NCBI RefSeq assembly: GCF_012932495.1
Contig: NZ_JABCNG010000001.1
Location: 1,736,001-1,800,000, forward strand
DNA length: 64,000 bases
Direction: 5' to 3'
From: Novosphingobium sp. SG919
GTDB taxonomy: Bacteria > Pseudomonadota > Alphaproteobacteria > Sphingomonadales > Sphingomonadaceae
A program made the position numbers and the translations under genes. A model generated the notes under the pieces. That model saw only the letters and a program-made list of their open reading frames with translations. It was not told where the DNA came from and did no database searches. Below are positions 42,540-51,303 of this stretch, piece after piece (the stretch's first letter is position 1; each line of letters opens with the position of its first letter).

Positions 42540-43697
42540 ATGGCCCCAGTGCGCAGGACAATGTTCGAAACGAACGCCGGCACCCATCCCGATACCGCCA
42601 TCGGTGGGGCCGCCTTGGCCGATCGGGTCTATGCCGAGCTGGTGCGCGGGCTCTATGCTTCGGTGCTGCAGGCCATCTACATGGCCGTGATCTTTGCCAC
42701 CTATCTGGCGCTGGTTCTGCATGCCACGCTCGACATGCCGATCATGGTGCTGGGCGGCCTGGCCACGCTGGCATGGGCCACGCGGATCACGCTGACCATG
42801 CGCTTGCGCCACCACGCGTTGACCGCCCTGCTCGATCGCGCGGCCGCGCGGCGGCTCGAACTGTATTTCGCCCTGCCCTATGGCGTGTTTTCAGCGCTGC
42901 TTGGCCTGATCGGAGGCCGCGTGTTCTGGCTGGGCCACGCTGATGCGCGCACCCTGACGATCTGTGTCCTGGTCGGCTTTTGTGCGGGCATCGCCACGGG
43001 CGTGGGATCGCGGCCGCGCCTGGCCACGGCGTTCATGGCCCTGGCGATGGCGCCCACGCTGTTCGTGGCACTGCTCGAAGCCCACCCGCTGTCGATCGGC
43101 ATGGCGTTCATCGCCACCGCTTATGTCACCGGGGGGCGGCAATCGCTCAAGATGCGCCACGACATGGTCATGGCCGAAATCGGTCACCGCCTGGTCTCGC
43201 TGTCACTGGCCCGGCGCGACAACCTGACGGCCTTGCCCAATCGCCTGGCCCTGCGCGAGCATTTCGAGGCCAATGCCCAATTGATGTCCACCCACGGCCT
43301 GATCGCGGTGCACTACCTCGATCTCGACGGATTCAAGCCGGTCAACGATGCCTATGGCCATGCCACCGGCGACCGGCTGCTGGAGCAAGTGGCCAACCGG
43401 CTGCGCGGCGCGATCCGCAACGGGGATATCGTGGCGCGTCTGGGCGGTGACGAATTCGCCGTGGTCCAGTTCGGCCTGTCCCGCGCCGAGGAAGCCACGC
43501 TCCTGGCCGAGCGTTTGCGCACCACCATTGCCGATCCGTTCGAACTGGATAGCCACACCATTCGCATTTCCACTTGCGTGGGGACGGTGGTGAGCGACAA
43601 CCGCGCCGATCCGCTCGACAGCCTGCTTCATGCCGCCGACGCCCGGCTCTACCAGGCCAAGCGCGCACGCGGCGCCCATCCGCGCCGCGTGGCCTGA
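42540..43697 (+). CDS. Membrane GGDEF diguanylate cyclase
   Basis: 385 residues. The N-terminal half holds about six hydrophobic segments in pairs (YASVLQAIYMAVIFATYLAL, VLGGLATLAWATRITL, FALPYGVFSALLGLI, ICVLVGFCAGIATGV, ATAFMALAMAPTLFVAL). The C-terminal half is a GGDEF domain (RDNLTALPNRLALREHF, LDLDGFKPVNDAYGHATGD, the active LGGDEFAV site, and AADARLYQAKRARG). It should make cyclic-di-GMP. No inhibitory RxxD site is obvious. Alternative starts are GTG 42531 and ATG 42561. It may be part of the BLUF group, being 91 bases downstream on the same strand. Confidence 0.9.
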   Translation: MAPVRRTMFETNAGTHPDTAIGGAALADRVYAELVRGLYASVLQAIYMAVIFATYLALVLHATLDMPIMVLGGLATLAWATRITLTMRLRHHALTALLDRAAARRLELYFALPYGVFSALLGLIGGRVFWLGHADARTLTICVLVGFCAGIATGVGSRPRLATAFMALAMAPTLFVALLEAHPLSIGMAFIATAYVTGGRQSLKMRHDMVMAEIGHRLVSLSLARRDNLTALPNRLALREHFEANAQLMSTHGLIAVHYLDLDGFKPVNDAYGHATGDRLLEQVANRLRGAIRNGDIVARLGGDEFAVVQFGLSRAEEATLLAERLRTTIADPFELDSHTIRISTCVGTVVSDNRADPLDSLLHAADARLYQAKRARGAHPRRVA

Positions 43698-43708
43698 GCC
43701 CAAGCCGA

Positions 43709-46498
43709 TCAGAACACTCGACGCACGCTGAGCAGCACGGTCCGCCCCAATGGGTCGATCGTCGCCGGCTGATAGGCGGCCGGTGTTGCCCCGCTGGCAT
43801 CGGTTACGCGCTGGCGCCGGTTGAAAAGATTGTCGACGCTCAACGACACGCGCGTGCCCCTGGCCCAGGCCTGCCGGGGGAAGCGATTGGCCAGGTTGGC
43901 AAACAGCCGCAGGTCCAGCGTGGCCAACGGAGCAAAGCGCAAGTTGCCCGCGCTAGTGCCGCTGTCCATGTGCGCTGCACTTTTCCAGCTGCCTTCCAAC
44001 CGCGCGCCCAGGCCATTGTCGGTAACGCCAAGGTTCGCATCCACCGAATGCCGCGCCTCGGCCGATCCGGCGAGCGTGCCCCCTTGGAGCAGATCGACCG
44101 CAGCCGTCCCCTGCTGCAACACCGCGCGGTCGCTGAAAATCCAGCTATGATAGACCGAAAGCTGCAGCCTGGCGCCGTTGTCGCCGCCGCCAAAGCCCCC
44201 TGGCCCGCGCGGACCAAACCCGCCGGGGCCGCCAAAGCCGCCGGGCGGCGGCCCCATCCCCGGCGGTGGGCCCATGCCGTCAGGCGGTGGTCCCATGCCA
44301 TCCGGCGGGGGAGGCATGCCATCGGGCGGCCCGTCAAAACCGCGCGGCGCGCTGGGATCTTGCGGGCGATTGCCATCCACCACGATGGCGCTGTCTTCGC
44401 CACCGCCGGGCGGGGGTGGCATGGGCATGTCATTGTCCGCCGCAGCGGGAGATCCATCGCCGGTTGACGGCGCGGCGCCTTGCTTGCCGGCAAGCCCGGC
44501 GCGTGAGTCCAGCCAGGGCGGACGCATGCCCGGCGGTGGCATGCCTGGCGGCAGCGGGGGCCGCTTGGCGGCGCGCAGCACCTGGGTGAAATTGAAGCCC
44601 CAGCGCAACTTGTGGGTTTCCTGCGAGGCGATGTTGAGCGCGCGGCTGTCGATCGACACCAGCGTGCCTTGCGCATCGCGCACATAGCGATCTGGAAAGG
44701 CATCCATCAAGGCCACCGTCGCCCCGCCGGGGCTGACGATGGCGTTACGGTTGCGCACTTCGATATAGTTGGCCGTCAGCGTCAGGTTCACCTTGCTCCA
44801 GGGCTTGACCGTGGCCGCCAGCTTGAACACGTGCCGGTTGTCGGCCGCGAGCGCCGCATTGCCGCCCGTGATCTGCGTCACCAGCGCGGTCTGCCCCGTG
44901 GCCTGGTCATAGACCCTTACGTTCTGCGTCGATACCAGCGGCCCGCTGCGCTGCGCCAATGTGGGGGCAGATCGGTCTTCGTCCACCGCGGCGATCAGGC
45001 TGATTCCGTCGCGCGGCACCCACGTGAGGCCATAGCCCAGCGTGCCCAACGCGCCATAATCGGATACCTGCGTTACTGATGCGTTGAGATTGGCGGTCAC
45101 TTTGCCCAGCGCGCCCAGCACGCCCTTGCTCCGGCTGGCGATGGGCAGATCCAGGCTCAATTGCCCGCTCGTATTGCTGCGGCTGGCGGTCGATTGGCTG
45201 GCCCCGCTTTGTGTCACCGCGCGCGAGCGCAGGCTGGAGAGATCGCCCCCGACGCGCAGCGAAATCGCTGCGTCGCCGGCCGGCAGGTGCACCGCCTTGC
45301 CATGGACCAGCACGCTCGCGCTGCCGCTGTCGCTGATCGCCGTGCTGCTGTCACGCAGCATGGCGCCCAACTGGCTGGCCGAAAAGGTGCCATAGGGATC
45401 GACCGTCGCATCGCCTGCTGACAGCGCGGTCTGCAACGCCGTGGTGTCGTATCCACGATCGCTGCCGGTGCGCGTATCACCATGGCTGTAGCTGCCGATC
45501 AGCGAGAGATGCCAGCGCGTGGAAAGATCGGCGTTGAGCGTCATCCCCGCCCCCGCCGTGGCCGTGCGTGTGGTCTGCTTGAGCGGATCGGACGAGAGGA
45601 TGCGATCGACGCTGGTGGCCGTGCCATCGGCAAAGGGGCTCGTGGCGGGAATGTCGAGCGTGGCCGTGGCCAGGCCATTGCGCGCATTGCTGGCGGTATA
45701 GCTGCCCTGGGCATTGATGCTCAGGTTCACCTTGTCGGCAAGTTGCCGCGCCAGGGTGGCGTTGGCCCCCACCGTCTGCGTGGCTGGTTGCAGGGTGCGA
45801 TTGCCCGCCTGGTTGCCCAGCGTGCCGGTGGGATCGGTCGCACCGCTGGTGTCGGTGCTGACACCACGATCGCTTTCCAGCAGGGAATTCTGCCCGCTGG
45901 CACGCAAGGCCACGTTGGTGCGGTCGTTGTCGCGAATGCGGGTCCAGGTCACGTCGGCCGTGCCGTTTTGTCCCTCACCCTGGGTTGCCAGCCCCGCCGA
46001 TAGGTTCGCCACCCGCGCGCGAAAGCGGCGGCGCAGGATCACGTTGACCACCTTGGCCTGGGCATCATAGCCATATCGCAACGCGACCTCTTCCGGCAGG
46101 ATATCCACGCGCAGCACGGACTCGGTTGGCAAGTCCTTGACTTCGTTGATGCCCGAAACACGCTTGCCGTTGACCAGCACCACCGGGCCGTCGTTGCTGC
46201 GCCCCTGGTCGCTTTGCGTCTGCGCGGCGATCTGGTCGAGCAACTCGCTCACCGTGCCAACGCCATAGGCGGCGATATCGGCGGGGTTGAGCGAGTTTTC
46301 CGGCGGGATATCGCCGATCACCGCGCCTGGCACGGCCTTGCCAGACACGACGATGGCGTCGTTGTCGCCGGCTTGGGCTGGGGCTTGCGCTTGCGCCGGC
46401 TTGGCCGCTTGGGCCAGTGCGGGCGCTGCTACAAGCCAGGGCAACAGGGCCGCCCCAGCCAGCAGTGAACCACGGCCGCGTGCCACGTTACTGCCCAT
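43709..46498 (-). CDS. TonB-dependent outer membrane receptor with a Pro/Gly/Met-rich insert
   Basis: 929 residues. A signal peptide (SLLAGAALLPWLVAAPALAQ) is followed by a short acidic segment resembling a TonB box (DNDAIVVSG), a plug domain (PVVLVNGKRVSGINEVKD and ALRYGYDAQAKVVNVIL) and a beta-barrel ending in VLLSVRRVF. Between about residues 641 and 776 lies a low-complexity insert rich in Pro, Gly, Met and Asp, with repeated PPDGMGPP units. The start at 46498 overlaps the EF-hand gene by 11 bases, so the two are one operon. The ligand is unknown; the insert and partner suggest a cation or a surface-retained ligand. Confidence 0.88.
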   Translation of the reverse strand: MGSNVARGRGSLLAGAALLPWLVAAPALAQAAKPAQAQAPAQAGDNDAIVVSGKAVPGAVIGDIPPENSLNPADIAAYGVGTVSELLDQIAAQTQSDQGRSNDGPVVLVNGKRVSGINEVKDLPTESVLRVDILPEEVALRYGYDAQAKVVNVILRRRFRARVANLSAGLATQGEGQNGTADVTWTRIRDNDRTNVALRASGQNSLLESDRGVSTDTSGATDPTGTLGNQAGNRTLQPATQTVGANATLARQLADKVNLSINAQGSYTASNARNGLATATLDIPATSPFADGTATSVDRILSSDPLKQTTRTATAGAGMTLNADLSTRWHLSLIGSYSHGDTRTGSDRGYDTTALQTALSAGDATVDPYGTFSASQLGAMLRDSSTAISDSGSASVLVHGKAVHLPAGDAAISLRVGGDLSSLRSRAVTQSGASQSTASRSNTSGQLSLDLPIASRSKGVLGALGKVTANLNASVTQVSDYGALGTLGYGLTWVPRDGISLIAAVDEDRSAPTLAQRSGPLVSTQNVRVYDQATGQTALVTQITGGNAALAADNRHVFKLAATVKPWSKVNLTLTANYIEVRNRNAIVSPGGATVALMDAFPDRYVRDAQGTLVSIDSRALNIASQETHKLRWGFNFTQVLRAAKRPPLPPGMPPPGMRPPWLDSRAGLAGKQGAAPSTGDGSPAAADNDMPMPPPPGGGEDSAIVVDGNRPQDPSAPRGFDGPPDGMPPPPDGMGPPPDGMGPPPGMGPPPGGFGGPGGFGPRGPGGFGGGDNGARLQLSVYHSWIFSDRAVLQQGTAAVDLLQGGTLAGSAEARHSVDANLGVTDNGLGARLEGSWKSAAHMDSGTSAGNLRFAPLATLDLRLFANLANRFPRQAWARGTRVSLSVDNLFNRRQRVTDASGATPAAYQPATIDPLGRTVLLSVRRVF

Positions 46499-47294
46499 CT
46501 TGCGGCGGAGGCCCGTTGCGGCCGCCCGGCGGCGGGCCAGCAAACCCACCCGGTCCGCCAGGGCCACCTGGCCCTCCCGGACCGCCGCGGCCCTTGGTCA
46601 ACTTGCGCATCATTTCCTGCACTTCATCGGCCGAAAGCGTGCCATCGTGATCGAAATCGGCAGCATCGAAACGCTTGCGTTCGAACGTCAGCAGTTCATC
46701 CAGCGAAACGCCGGCATCGTAATTGGTGTTGGCGTCCACGATCGTCATGGCGCTGAGCGGCTCGATCAGCAGGGCCAGGACGCGATCCTGCATCTTGGTG
46801 CCCAGATCCGGCGCGATGGTTTCGGGCACCGGCCCGCCACGATCGGCCACGGTGCGGTCTTCGCCCGCCGCCACCGAACCCAGGCCCTTCTGCCAGGCCA
46901 TGAATTCCTCGATCGTGACGTGGCCATCGTGATCGGTATCGATCCGTTCGAACCGCGCGCGGATGATCGCCTCGCGCCGGGCCGCGATCACCGCTTCGAG
47001 TTCGGCCAGAGTCACGATGCCATCATGGTTGCCATCGGCCGCGCGGAACATGCGCTCCACCGGCTCATCCAGCGCCTTGCGCTTGATCGGTGCCAGGGGC
47101 TTGGGCTGGGCGTCACCGGGCGGAGGACCGCCGCGGCCGCCGCCTGGGCCACCACCGCCCGGCCCGCCCATGCCGCCTCCCATTCCGCCTCCCATGCCAC
47201 CGCCCATTCCGCCATCCATGCCACCCATCTGGGCCAGGGCGGGCGTTGCCAGCAGCAGGACGGCACAACCAACCAGCGACAATGTCTTGCGCAT
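46488..47294 (-). CDS. Periplasmic EF-hand protein with Gly/Met- and Pro/Gly-rich tails
   Basis: 268 residues. A signal peptide (MRKTLSLVGCAVLLLATPAL) is followed by a Gly/Met repeat (GGGM units, about residues 24-45) and a Gly/Pro stretch. Three canonical calcium loops are visible at 87-98 (DGNHDGIVTLAE), 119-130 (DTDHDGHVTIEE) and 213-224 (DFDHDGTLSADE), plus a longer irregular loop at 187-200. A C-terminal Gly/Pro-rich tail has the same composition as the insert in the receptor downstream. AAAGG precedes 47294. It is probably a calcium- or other metal-binding periplasmic partner of that receptor. Confidence 0.88.
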   Translation of the reverse strand: MRKTLSLVGCAVLLLATPALAQMGGMDGGMGGGMGGGMGGGMGGPGGGGPGGGRGGPPPGDAQPKPLAPIKRKALDEPVERMFRAADGNHDGIVTLAELEAVIAARREAIIRARFERIDTDHDGHVTIEEFMAWQKGLGSVAAGEDRTVADRGGPVPETIAPDLGTKMQDRVLALLIEPLSAMTIVDANTNYDAGVSLDELLTFERKRFDAADFDHDGTLSADEVQEMMRKLTKGRGGPGGPGGPGGPGGFAGPPPGGRNGPPPQDGQ

Positions 47295-47372
47295 CAGCCA
47301 ACCTTTCGATGCGCGGCCAGGGAAAGGAAAAGGAGGGAAGCCGCGCGACAGGCCTGCGATATGGCGCAGGCG

Positions 47373-47408
47373 CGCAAGGCTGTGGGTCAAGACTTGCGCA
47401 CCCTTGCG
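47373..47408. promoter_or_regulatory. Candidate operator with three CTTGCG half-sites
   Basis: CTTGCG occurs at 47393-47398 and 47403-47408, exactly ten bases apart on the same strand, with an inverted copy CGCAAG at 47373-47378. Tandem hexamers with ten-base spacing are the usual binding pattern of OmpR/CpxR-type regulators. The site lies in the 176-base divergent region between the EF-hand gene and the response regulator, so it could control both. Confidence 0.5.
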
Positions 47409-47470
47409 TAAAGTTTTCGAAAAGGCAGGGTGACACAGCGCAACACATCGCCGATGCGCCAAGGTTGCCG

Positions 47471-48196
47471 ATGACTCACCACCTGCCCCGCATTCTGCTT
47501 GTCGACGACGATGCCGATCTCAGCGCGCTGTTGCGCGAGTATCTGGAGCGCGAAGGCTTTGCCGTGGAGACCGTGTTCAACGGCGTCGATGGCGTCACCC
47601 AGGCGCTGGGTGGCGGATTCGACGCCGTGATCCTCGATGTCATGCTCCCGCGGCTCAACGGTATCGAGGCCCTGCGCCAGATCCGCGCCACCAGCATGGT
47701 GCCGGTGCTGATGCTCACAGCCAAGGGCGACCAGGTCGATCGTGTCGTCGGCCTGGAACTGGGCGCCGACGATTATGTGGCCAAGCCCTATTACCCGCGC
47801 GAGCTGGTGGCCCGGCTGCGCGCCATCCTGCGCCGGCGCGCGCCCGATCCGGCGCTGCCCGTGGCGGCAGAGGCCCGTCGGCTGACGCTTGGACCGCTCG
47901 ATGTGCAGGTCGCCGCGCGCCGTGCCACCTGGCAAGGAACATCGCTCGATCTCACCCCGTCGGAATTCAATATTCTGGTGGCGTTGTTGCGCGCGGGCGA
48001 AGACGTCGCAACCAAGGATGTGCTTTCGCTGCAAGGCCTGGGCCGTCCGCGCCAAAGCTATGACCGCAGTGTGGACGTCCATGTCAGCAACTTGCGGCTC
48101 AAGCTGGAGGCGGCCACCGCCGCGACGCTGGGCATCGAAACCGTGCGCGGCGTGGGCTATCGGCTGGCGCTGGCCACGGCCAGGCCCGGGCGATGA
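47471..48196 (+). CDS. OmpR/CpxR-type response regulator
   Basis: 241 residues. The receiver has the acid pocket VDDD at 11-14, Asp56 as acceptor (VILDVMLPRLNG) and the conserved lysine in YVAKPYYPREL. The C-terminal winged helix shows LDLTPSEFNILVALL and RSVDVHVSNLRLKLE, ending in TVRGVGYRLA. AAGG six bases upstream marks the start. Its stop overlaps the kinase start by ATGA. It is divergent from the EF-hand/TonB receptor operon and probably regulates it. Confidence 0.93.
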   Translation: MTHHLPRILLVDDDADLSALLREYLEREGFAVETVFNGVDGVTQALGGGFDAVILDVMLPRLNGIEALRQIRATSMVPVLMLTAKGDQVDRVVGLELGADDYVAKPYYPRELVARLRAILRRRAPDPALPVAAEARRLTLGPLDVQVAARRATWQGTSLDLTPSEFNILVALLRAGEDVATKDVLSLQGLGRPRQSYDRSVDVHVSNLRLKLEAATAATLGIETVRGVGYRLALATARPGR

Positions 48197-49500
48197 AAGC
48201 GCGCCTTTTCTGGAAGATCCTGCTCGCGTTCTGGATCACCTTCCTGGCCATTACCCAAGGCGTCTGGCTGCTGTTCGAGGCCAACCGGCTGCGCCACGCC
48301 GGGCCCGATGGGCTGGCCCCGGTGGAGGCTGGGCAAACGATCCTGGCCGCCGGGGCCAACCTGGTCCACATCGGCGGCACAGCCGCGTTCGATCGCTATG
48401 TTGCCGGGCTTTCGCCACGCCAGCAGGCCCGGCTGCAACGCCTGGCACAACCACTGCCGCCCGATCCGGTCTGGCTGGTGCAACAGGCAACCACGCCCGA
48501 CGGGCACGTGCTGTGGCTGCGCTATCAGGTGGCGCCGCGTGGGCCAAGGCCGGCCCATGGCCTGAACGTGCCGCCCGAAATGCTGTTGCTGGGCCTGCTG
48601 GGCGGCCTGGCGTTCAGCGCGGCCTTGGCCTGGTATCTTACCAGCCCGATCAATCGGCTGCGGCAGGGTTTTGGCGCACTGGCCAGTGGTGACTTGGGCA
48701 CCCGCCTGGTGCCGCGCATGGGCCGGCGGCGCGACGAGATTGCCGATCTGGCGCACGATTTCGATCGCATGGCGCAGCGGCTGGAAGAACTGGTCGCGAT
48801 GCGTGACCGGCTGCTTCATGATGTCAGCCACGAATTGCGGTCTCCCCTGGCGCGGCTCACCCTGGCGATCGGCCTTGCCCGCCTCTCGCCCACCGGGATC
48901 GACCACGCGCTGGACCGGATCGAACACGAAGCAGGGCGCCTTGACGGGCTGGTGGGCGAATTGCTGCAACTGGCACGGCTTGAACACCAGGATGCCCCCG
49001 GCGAAGATTATTTCGACCTTGCAGACCTGGTCGCGGGCGTCCTGGCCGAAGCCCGGATCGAGGCGGATGCAGCCGGCGTCGCGCTGGTCTATGCGCCGGA
49101 TCTGCCGCCGGAAGAAGACCGCCCTGCCCTGCGCGGCCAGGCGATCCTGGTGCACCGCGCGATCGACAACGTCGTCCGCAATGCCTTGCGGTTCACCCCG
49201 CGCGGCGGTGCGGTGCGGGCAACGCTTGCACTGGGTGATGGTGCCTATGTACTGGCGGTACAGGATGAAGGCACCGGCGTGGCCGAAGCGATGCTGGCCA
49301 TGATGTTCGAACCGTTCGTGCGCGGCGAGCCTGTTGGCGACGGCCAGGGCCAGCCTTCGGGCGGGCCGGGCCTGGGCTTGGCCATTGCCCACCGCGCCAT
49401 CGCGGCCCATGGCGGCACGATCGCGGCGCGCAACCGTCCGCCCCATGGCCTGGAAGTGACGATCACGCTGCCCGTGGGCACGCTGCCCGCGGCGGGGTGA
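48193..49500 (+). CDS. CpxA/EnvZ-type sensor histidine kinase
   Basis: 435 residues. Membrane segment 1 is near 8-28 (LLAFWITFLAITQGVWLLF), followed by a periplasmic domain of about 100 residues, membrane segment 2 near 130-150 (MLLLGLLGGLAFSAALAW), HAMP, the H-box HDVSHELRSPLARL, N-box HRAIDNVVRNALRF and glycine boxes VQDEGTGVAE and GGPGLGLAIA. The periplasmic domain has no recognised ligand motif; it may sense the metal or envelope state handled by the adjacent module. The stop abuts the convergent gntR stop with no gap. Confidence 0.93.
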   Translation: MKARLFWKILLAFWITFLAITQGVWLLFEANRLRHAGPDGLAPVEAGQTILAAGANLVHIGGTAAFDRYVAGLSPRQQARLQRLAQPLPPDPVWLVQQATTPDGHVLWLRYQVAPRGPRPAHGLNVPPEMLLLGLLGGLAFSAALAWYLTSPINRLRQGFGALASGDLGTRLVPRMGRRRDEIADLAHDFDRMAQRLEELVAMRDRLLHDVSHELRSPLARLTLAIGLARLSPTGIDHALDRIEHEAGRLDGLVGELLQLARLEHQDAPGEDYFDLADLVAGVLAEARIEADAAGVALVYAPDLPPEEDRPALRGQAILVHRAIDNVVRNALRFTPRGGAVRATLALGDGAYVLAVQDEGTGVAEAMLAMMFEPFVRGEPVGDGQGQPSGGPGLGLAIAHRAIAAHGGTIAARNRPPHGLEVTITLPVGTLPAAG

Positions 49501-50262
49501 TCAAACCTCGCTTAGTTCGGCAACCAGATCATAGGCATCGCCGCGATAATAGCTGTGGGTGATTTCGATCACCCGCCCATCGGGCAGGAAGGCGCGGCGC
49601 TCGATAAACAGGCACGGATCGCCGGCCGCGATGCCCAGCAACTCGGCAATGTCGGCGGAGAAGCTGATCGCCCGTACCCGCTGCAGCGCACGGACCGGGC
49701 GGTGGCCGGCCTGCTGCAAGGCAGTGTAGAGCGAATTTTCCACCGTGCCGACCGACGGCAGGCCCCAGCCCGGCACCGTGGCACCTTCGAGCGCCATGGT
49801 TTCACCATCGGCATAGCGGATGCGCTGGAAGCGATAGACTTTCGACCCCGGCGATAGGCCAAGCGACAGCGCTTCTTCGGGCGTGACCGACCCTTCGGAA
49901 CGATCGATCCACTTGTTGCCGGGCTTGCGTCCGCGCGCCATCATGTCTTCGGAAAACGAGGACAGCGCCGAAAAGCTCTTTTCCACGCGGCCGCCGCTGG
50001 ACTTCTGCACGTTTTCGGAAACGAACGTGCCAGCGCCCTGGCGCCGCTCCAGCAGGCCCTCTTCCACCAGGCCATCGATAGCCTTGCGGATGGTGACGCG
50101 GGACAAGCCATATTCCTCGCACAAGTCGCGCTCGCTCGGCAGCGCCGAACCGGCCGACAGTCGCCGGCTATCGACGGCTTGGCGGATGAGCTTTTGCAGG
50201 CGCATGTACCGCGGCCCGGCTTCGTTTTCCCGAAGCGCACCAATATGATCGACGAAGCCCAT
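49501..50262 (-). CDS. GntR-family regulator of the HutC/NagR subgroup
   Basis: 253 residues. The N-terminal winged helix is typical (ALPSERDLCEEYGLSRVTIR, then GLLERRQGAGTFVSE). The C-terminal UTRA effector domain follows (KVYRFQRIRYADGETMALEG, and RVIEITHSYYRGDAYD at the end). Members respond to amino sugars, histidine intermediates or similar small molecules. No catabolic gene lies beside it, so the regulon is probably elsewhere. The palindrome CATAA-TGG-TTATG in its upstream region may be its own operator. Confidence 0.9.
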   Translation of the reverse strand: MGFVDHIGALRENEAGPRYMRLQKLIRQAVDSRRLSAGSALPSERDLCEEYGLSRVTIRKAIDGLVEEGLLERRQGAGTFVSENVQKSSGGRVEKSFSALSSFSEDMMARGRKPGNKWIDRSEGSVTPEEALSLGLSPGSKVYRFQRIRYADGETMALEGATVPGWGLPSVGTVENSLYTALQQAGHRPVRALQRVRAISFSADIAELLGIAAGDPCLFIERRAFLPDGRVIEITHSYYRGDAYDLVAELSEV

Positions 50263-50991
50263 GGCTCTCCTTTACGCCCAAGCACTACGACGGCTGGCGC
50301 TTTTCAACAACAGGGATTTTATCCGTATCATAATGGTTATGAATTGAACGCATCCCGCCCCCTCGCCCCCCGAGAATCGGCACGCCACTGTGCCGGGCGA
50401 ATCCGCCCCGCATCAAGGGGGGCAGGATGGCCCATGCCTCTCGTTTTTGGGTCCATTTCGGAAAATTCATAGGTCTGCGATGCGCCATCGGCCTGCGCAA
50501 AACCGGCCCGCCAAAACCTTTGCCGCAGATGCGCAATATGTGCCCGGCCACCCCAGTTCGAGCAGGACAGCGCCACTGCGCCGGGCGTTTTGGTTAACGC
50601 CTGATCCACGCTATCTTGCGGAAGATCGCAGGACGCCGCCGGGACTTTTGCACATCCTTGTTTTCAGGCTGTTTCACCTGCAACGATGCCACGATCCGGC
50701 GCAGATCGTGCCTGCCAGCGGCGCGACATCGTCGCTTCGCCCAAGGCCTCCACCCGCCCCGCAAACTGGCCATTCAGGCCGGTATTTCCCGTGCCTCGCC
50801 CATTGCCAACATCCCTGCTGCACTGCGTCAACAAGCGCTTCATTGCCGTGTCGAGCCGGCCGAAAGCCCGGTTTTCCGCAAGCCCCGCGCCATGCGAACG
50901 GACGCAAACCCACGGTTCTTCATCTCTCCGCCGATTTACAGCACGCAAATCAGGCGTTAGGCCCCACGCAGCATTTTGGAGAAACGCTACC
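50263..50991. other. 729-base region between gntR and the HU gene
   Basis: No convincing gene is seen. It contains the inverted repeat CATAA-TGG-TTATG at 50329-50341, which may be the gntR operator. It also contains two copies of a 16-mer, GCCACTGTGCCGGGCG (50384-50399) and GCCACTGCGCCGGGCG (50572-50587), differing at one base. The end nearest the HU gene should hold its promoter; TTTACA at 50935-50940 is a possible -35 box. Open frames crossing the region run into HU in phase but have no family features. Confidence 0.4.
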
Positions 50992-51267
50992 ATGAACACT
51001 ACTGAACTTGTCGATGCCGTTGCCGCCAGCCAGGGCATTGCCAAGGCCGAGGTCCGCAAGACGGTTGACGCCGTGTTCGCCGCCATCGCCGAAGCCGCTG
51101 CAAAGGGTGAGGAAATCTCGCTGAACGCGTTCGGCAAGTTCAAGGTCAAGGACGTGCCGGCCCGCGAAGGCCGTAACCCCTCGACCGGCGAACCGATCCA
51201 GATCGCTGCTTCGCGCAAGCTGAGCTTCGCTCCGGCCAAGGCGCTCAAGGACAAGCTGAACGGCTGA
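50992..51267 (+). CDS. HU-family DNA-binding protein
   Basis: 91 residues. Typical HU sequence: MNTTELVDAVAASQGIAKAE, the KGEEISLNAFGKFKV core, the beta-arm REGRNPSTGEPIQIAASRKL and the C-terminal helix FAPAKALKDKLNG. It compacts and bends DNA as a dimer. The start is set by TTGGAG ten bases upstream, although the frame is open for 100 codons before it. Confidence 0.96.
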   Translation: MNTTELVDAVAASQGIAKAEVRKTVDAVFAAIAEAAAKGEEISLNAFGKFKVKDVPAREGRNPSTGEPIQIAASRKLSFAPAKALKDKLNG

Positions 51268-51286
51268 TAGCCGCCGCTGGCTTTTT
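51261..51286 (+). terminator. Weak hairpin with uridine run after HU
   Basis: CGGCT-GAT-AGCCG (51261-51273) and an alternative AGCC...GGCT stem precede TTTTT (51282-51286). The stems are short, so termination is probably partial. The next small gene begins 18 bases later. Confidence 0.35.
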
Positions 51287-51303
51287 CTTCGGAAAGGCGT
51301 TTC

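Noticed and set aside
46488..47294. The EF-hand protein as a lanmodulin-type lanthanide binder
   Set aside because: Lanmodulin loops carry a proline at the second position; none of the loops here does. Metal specificity is left open.
50686..50991. A 102-codon N-terminal extension of HU in the same frame
   Set aside because: HU proteins are about 90 residues, a strong ribosome-binding site precedes the internal ATG at 50992, and the extension has no fold features.
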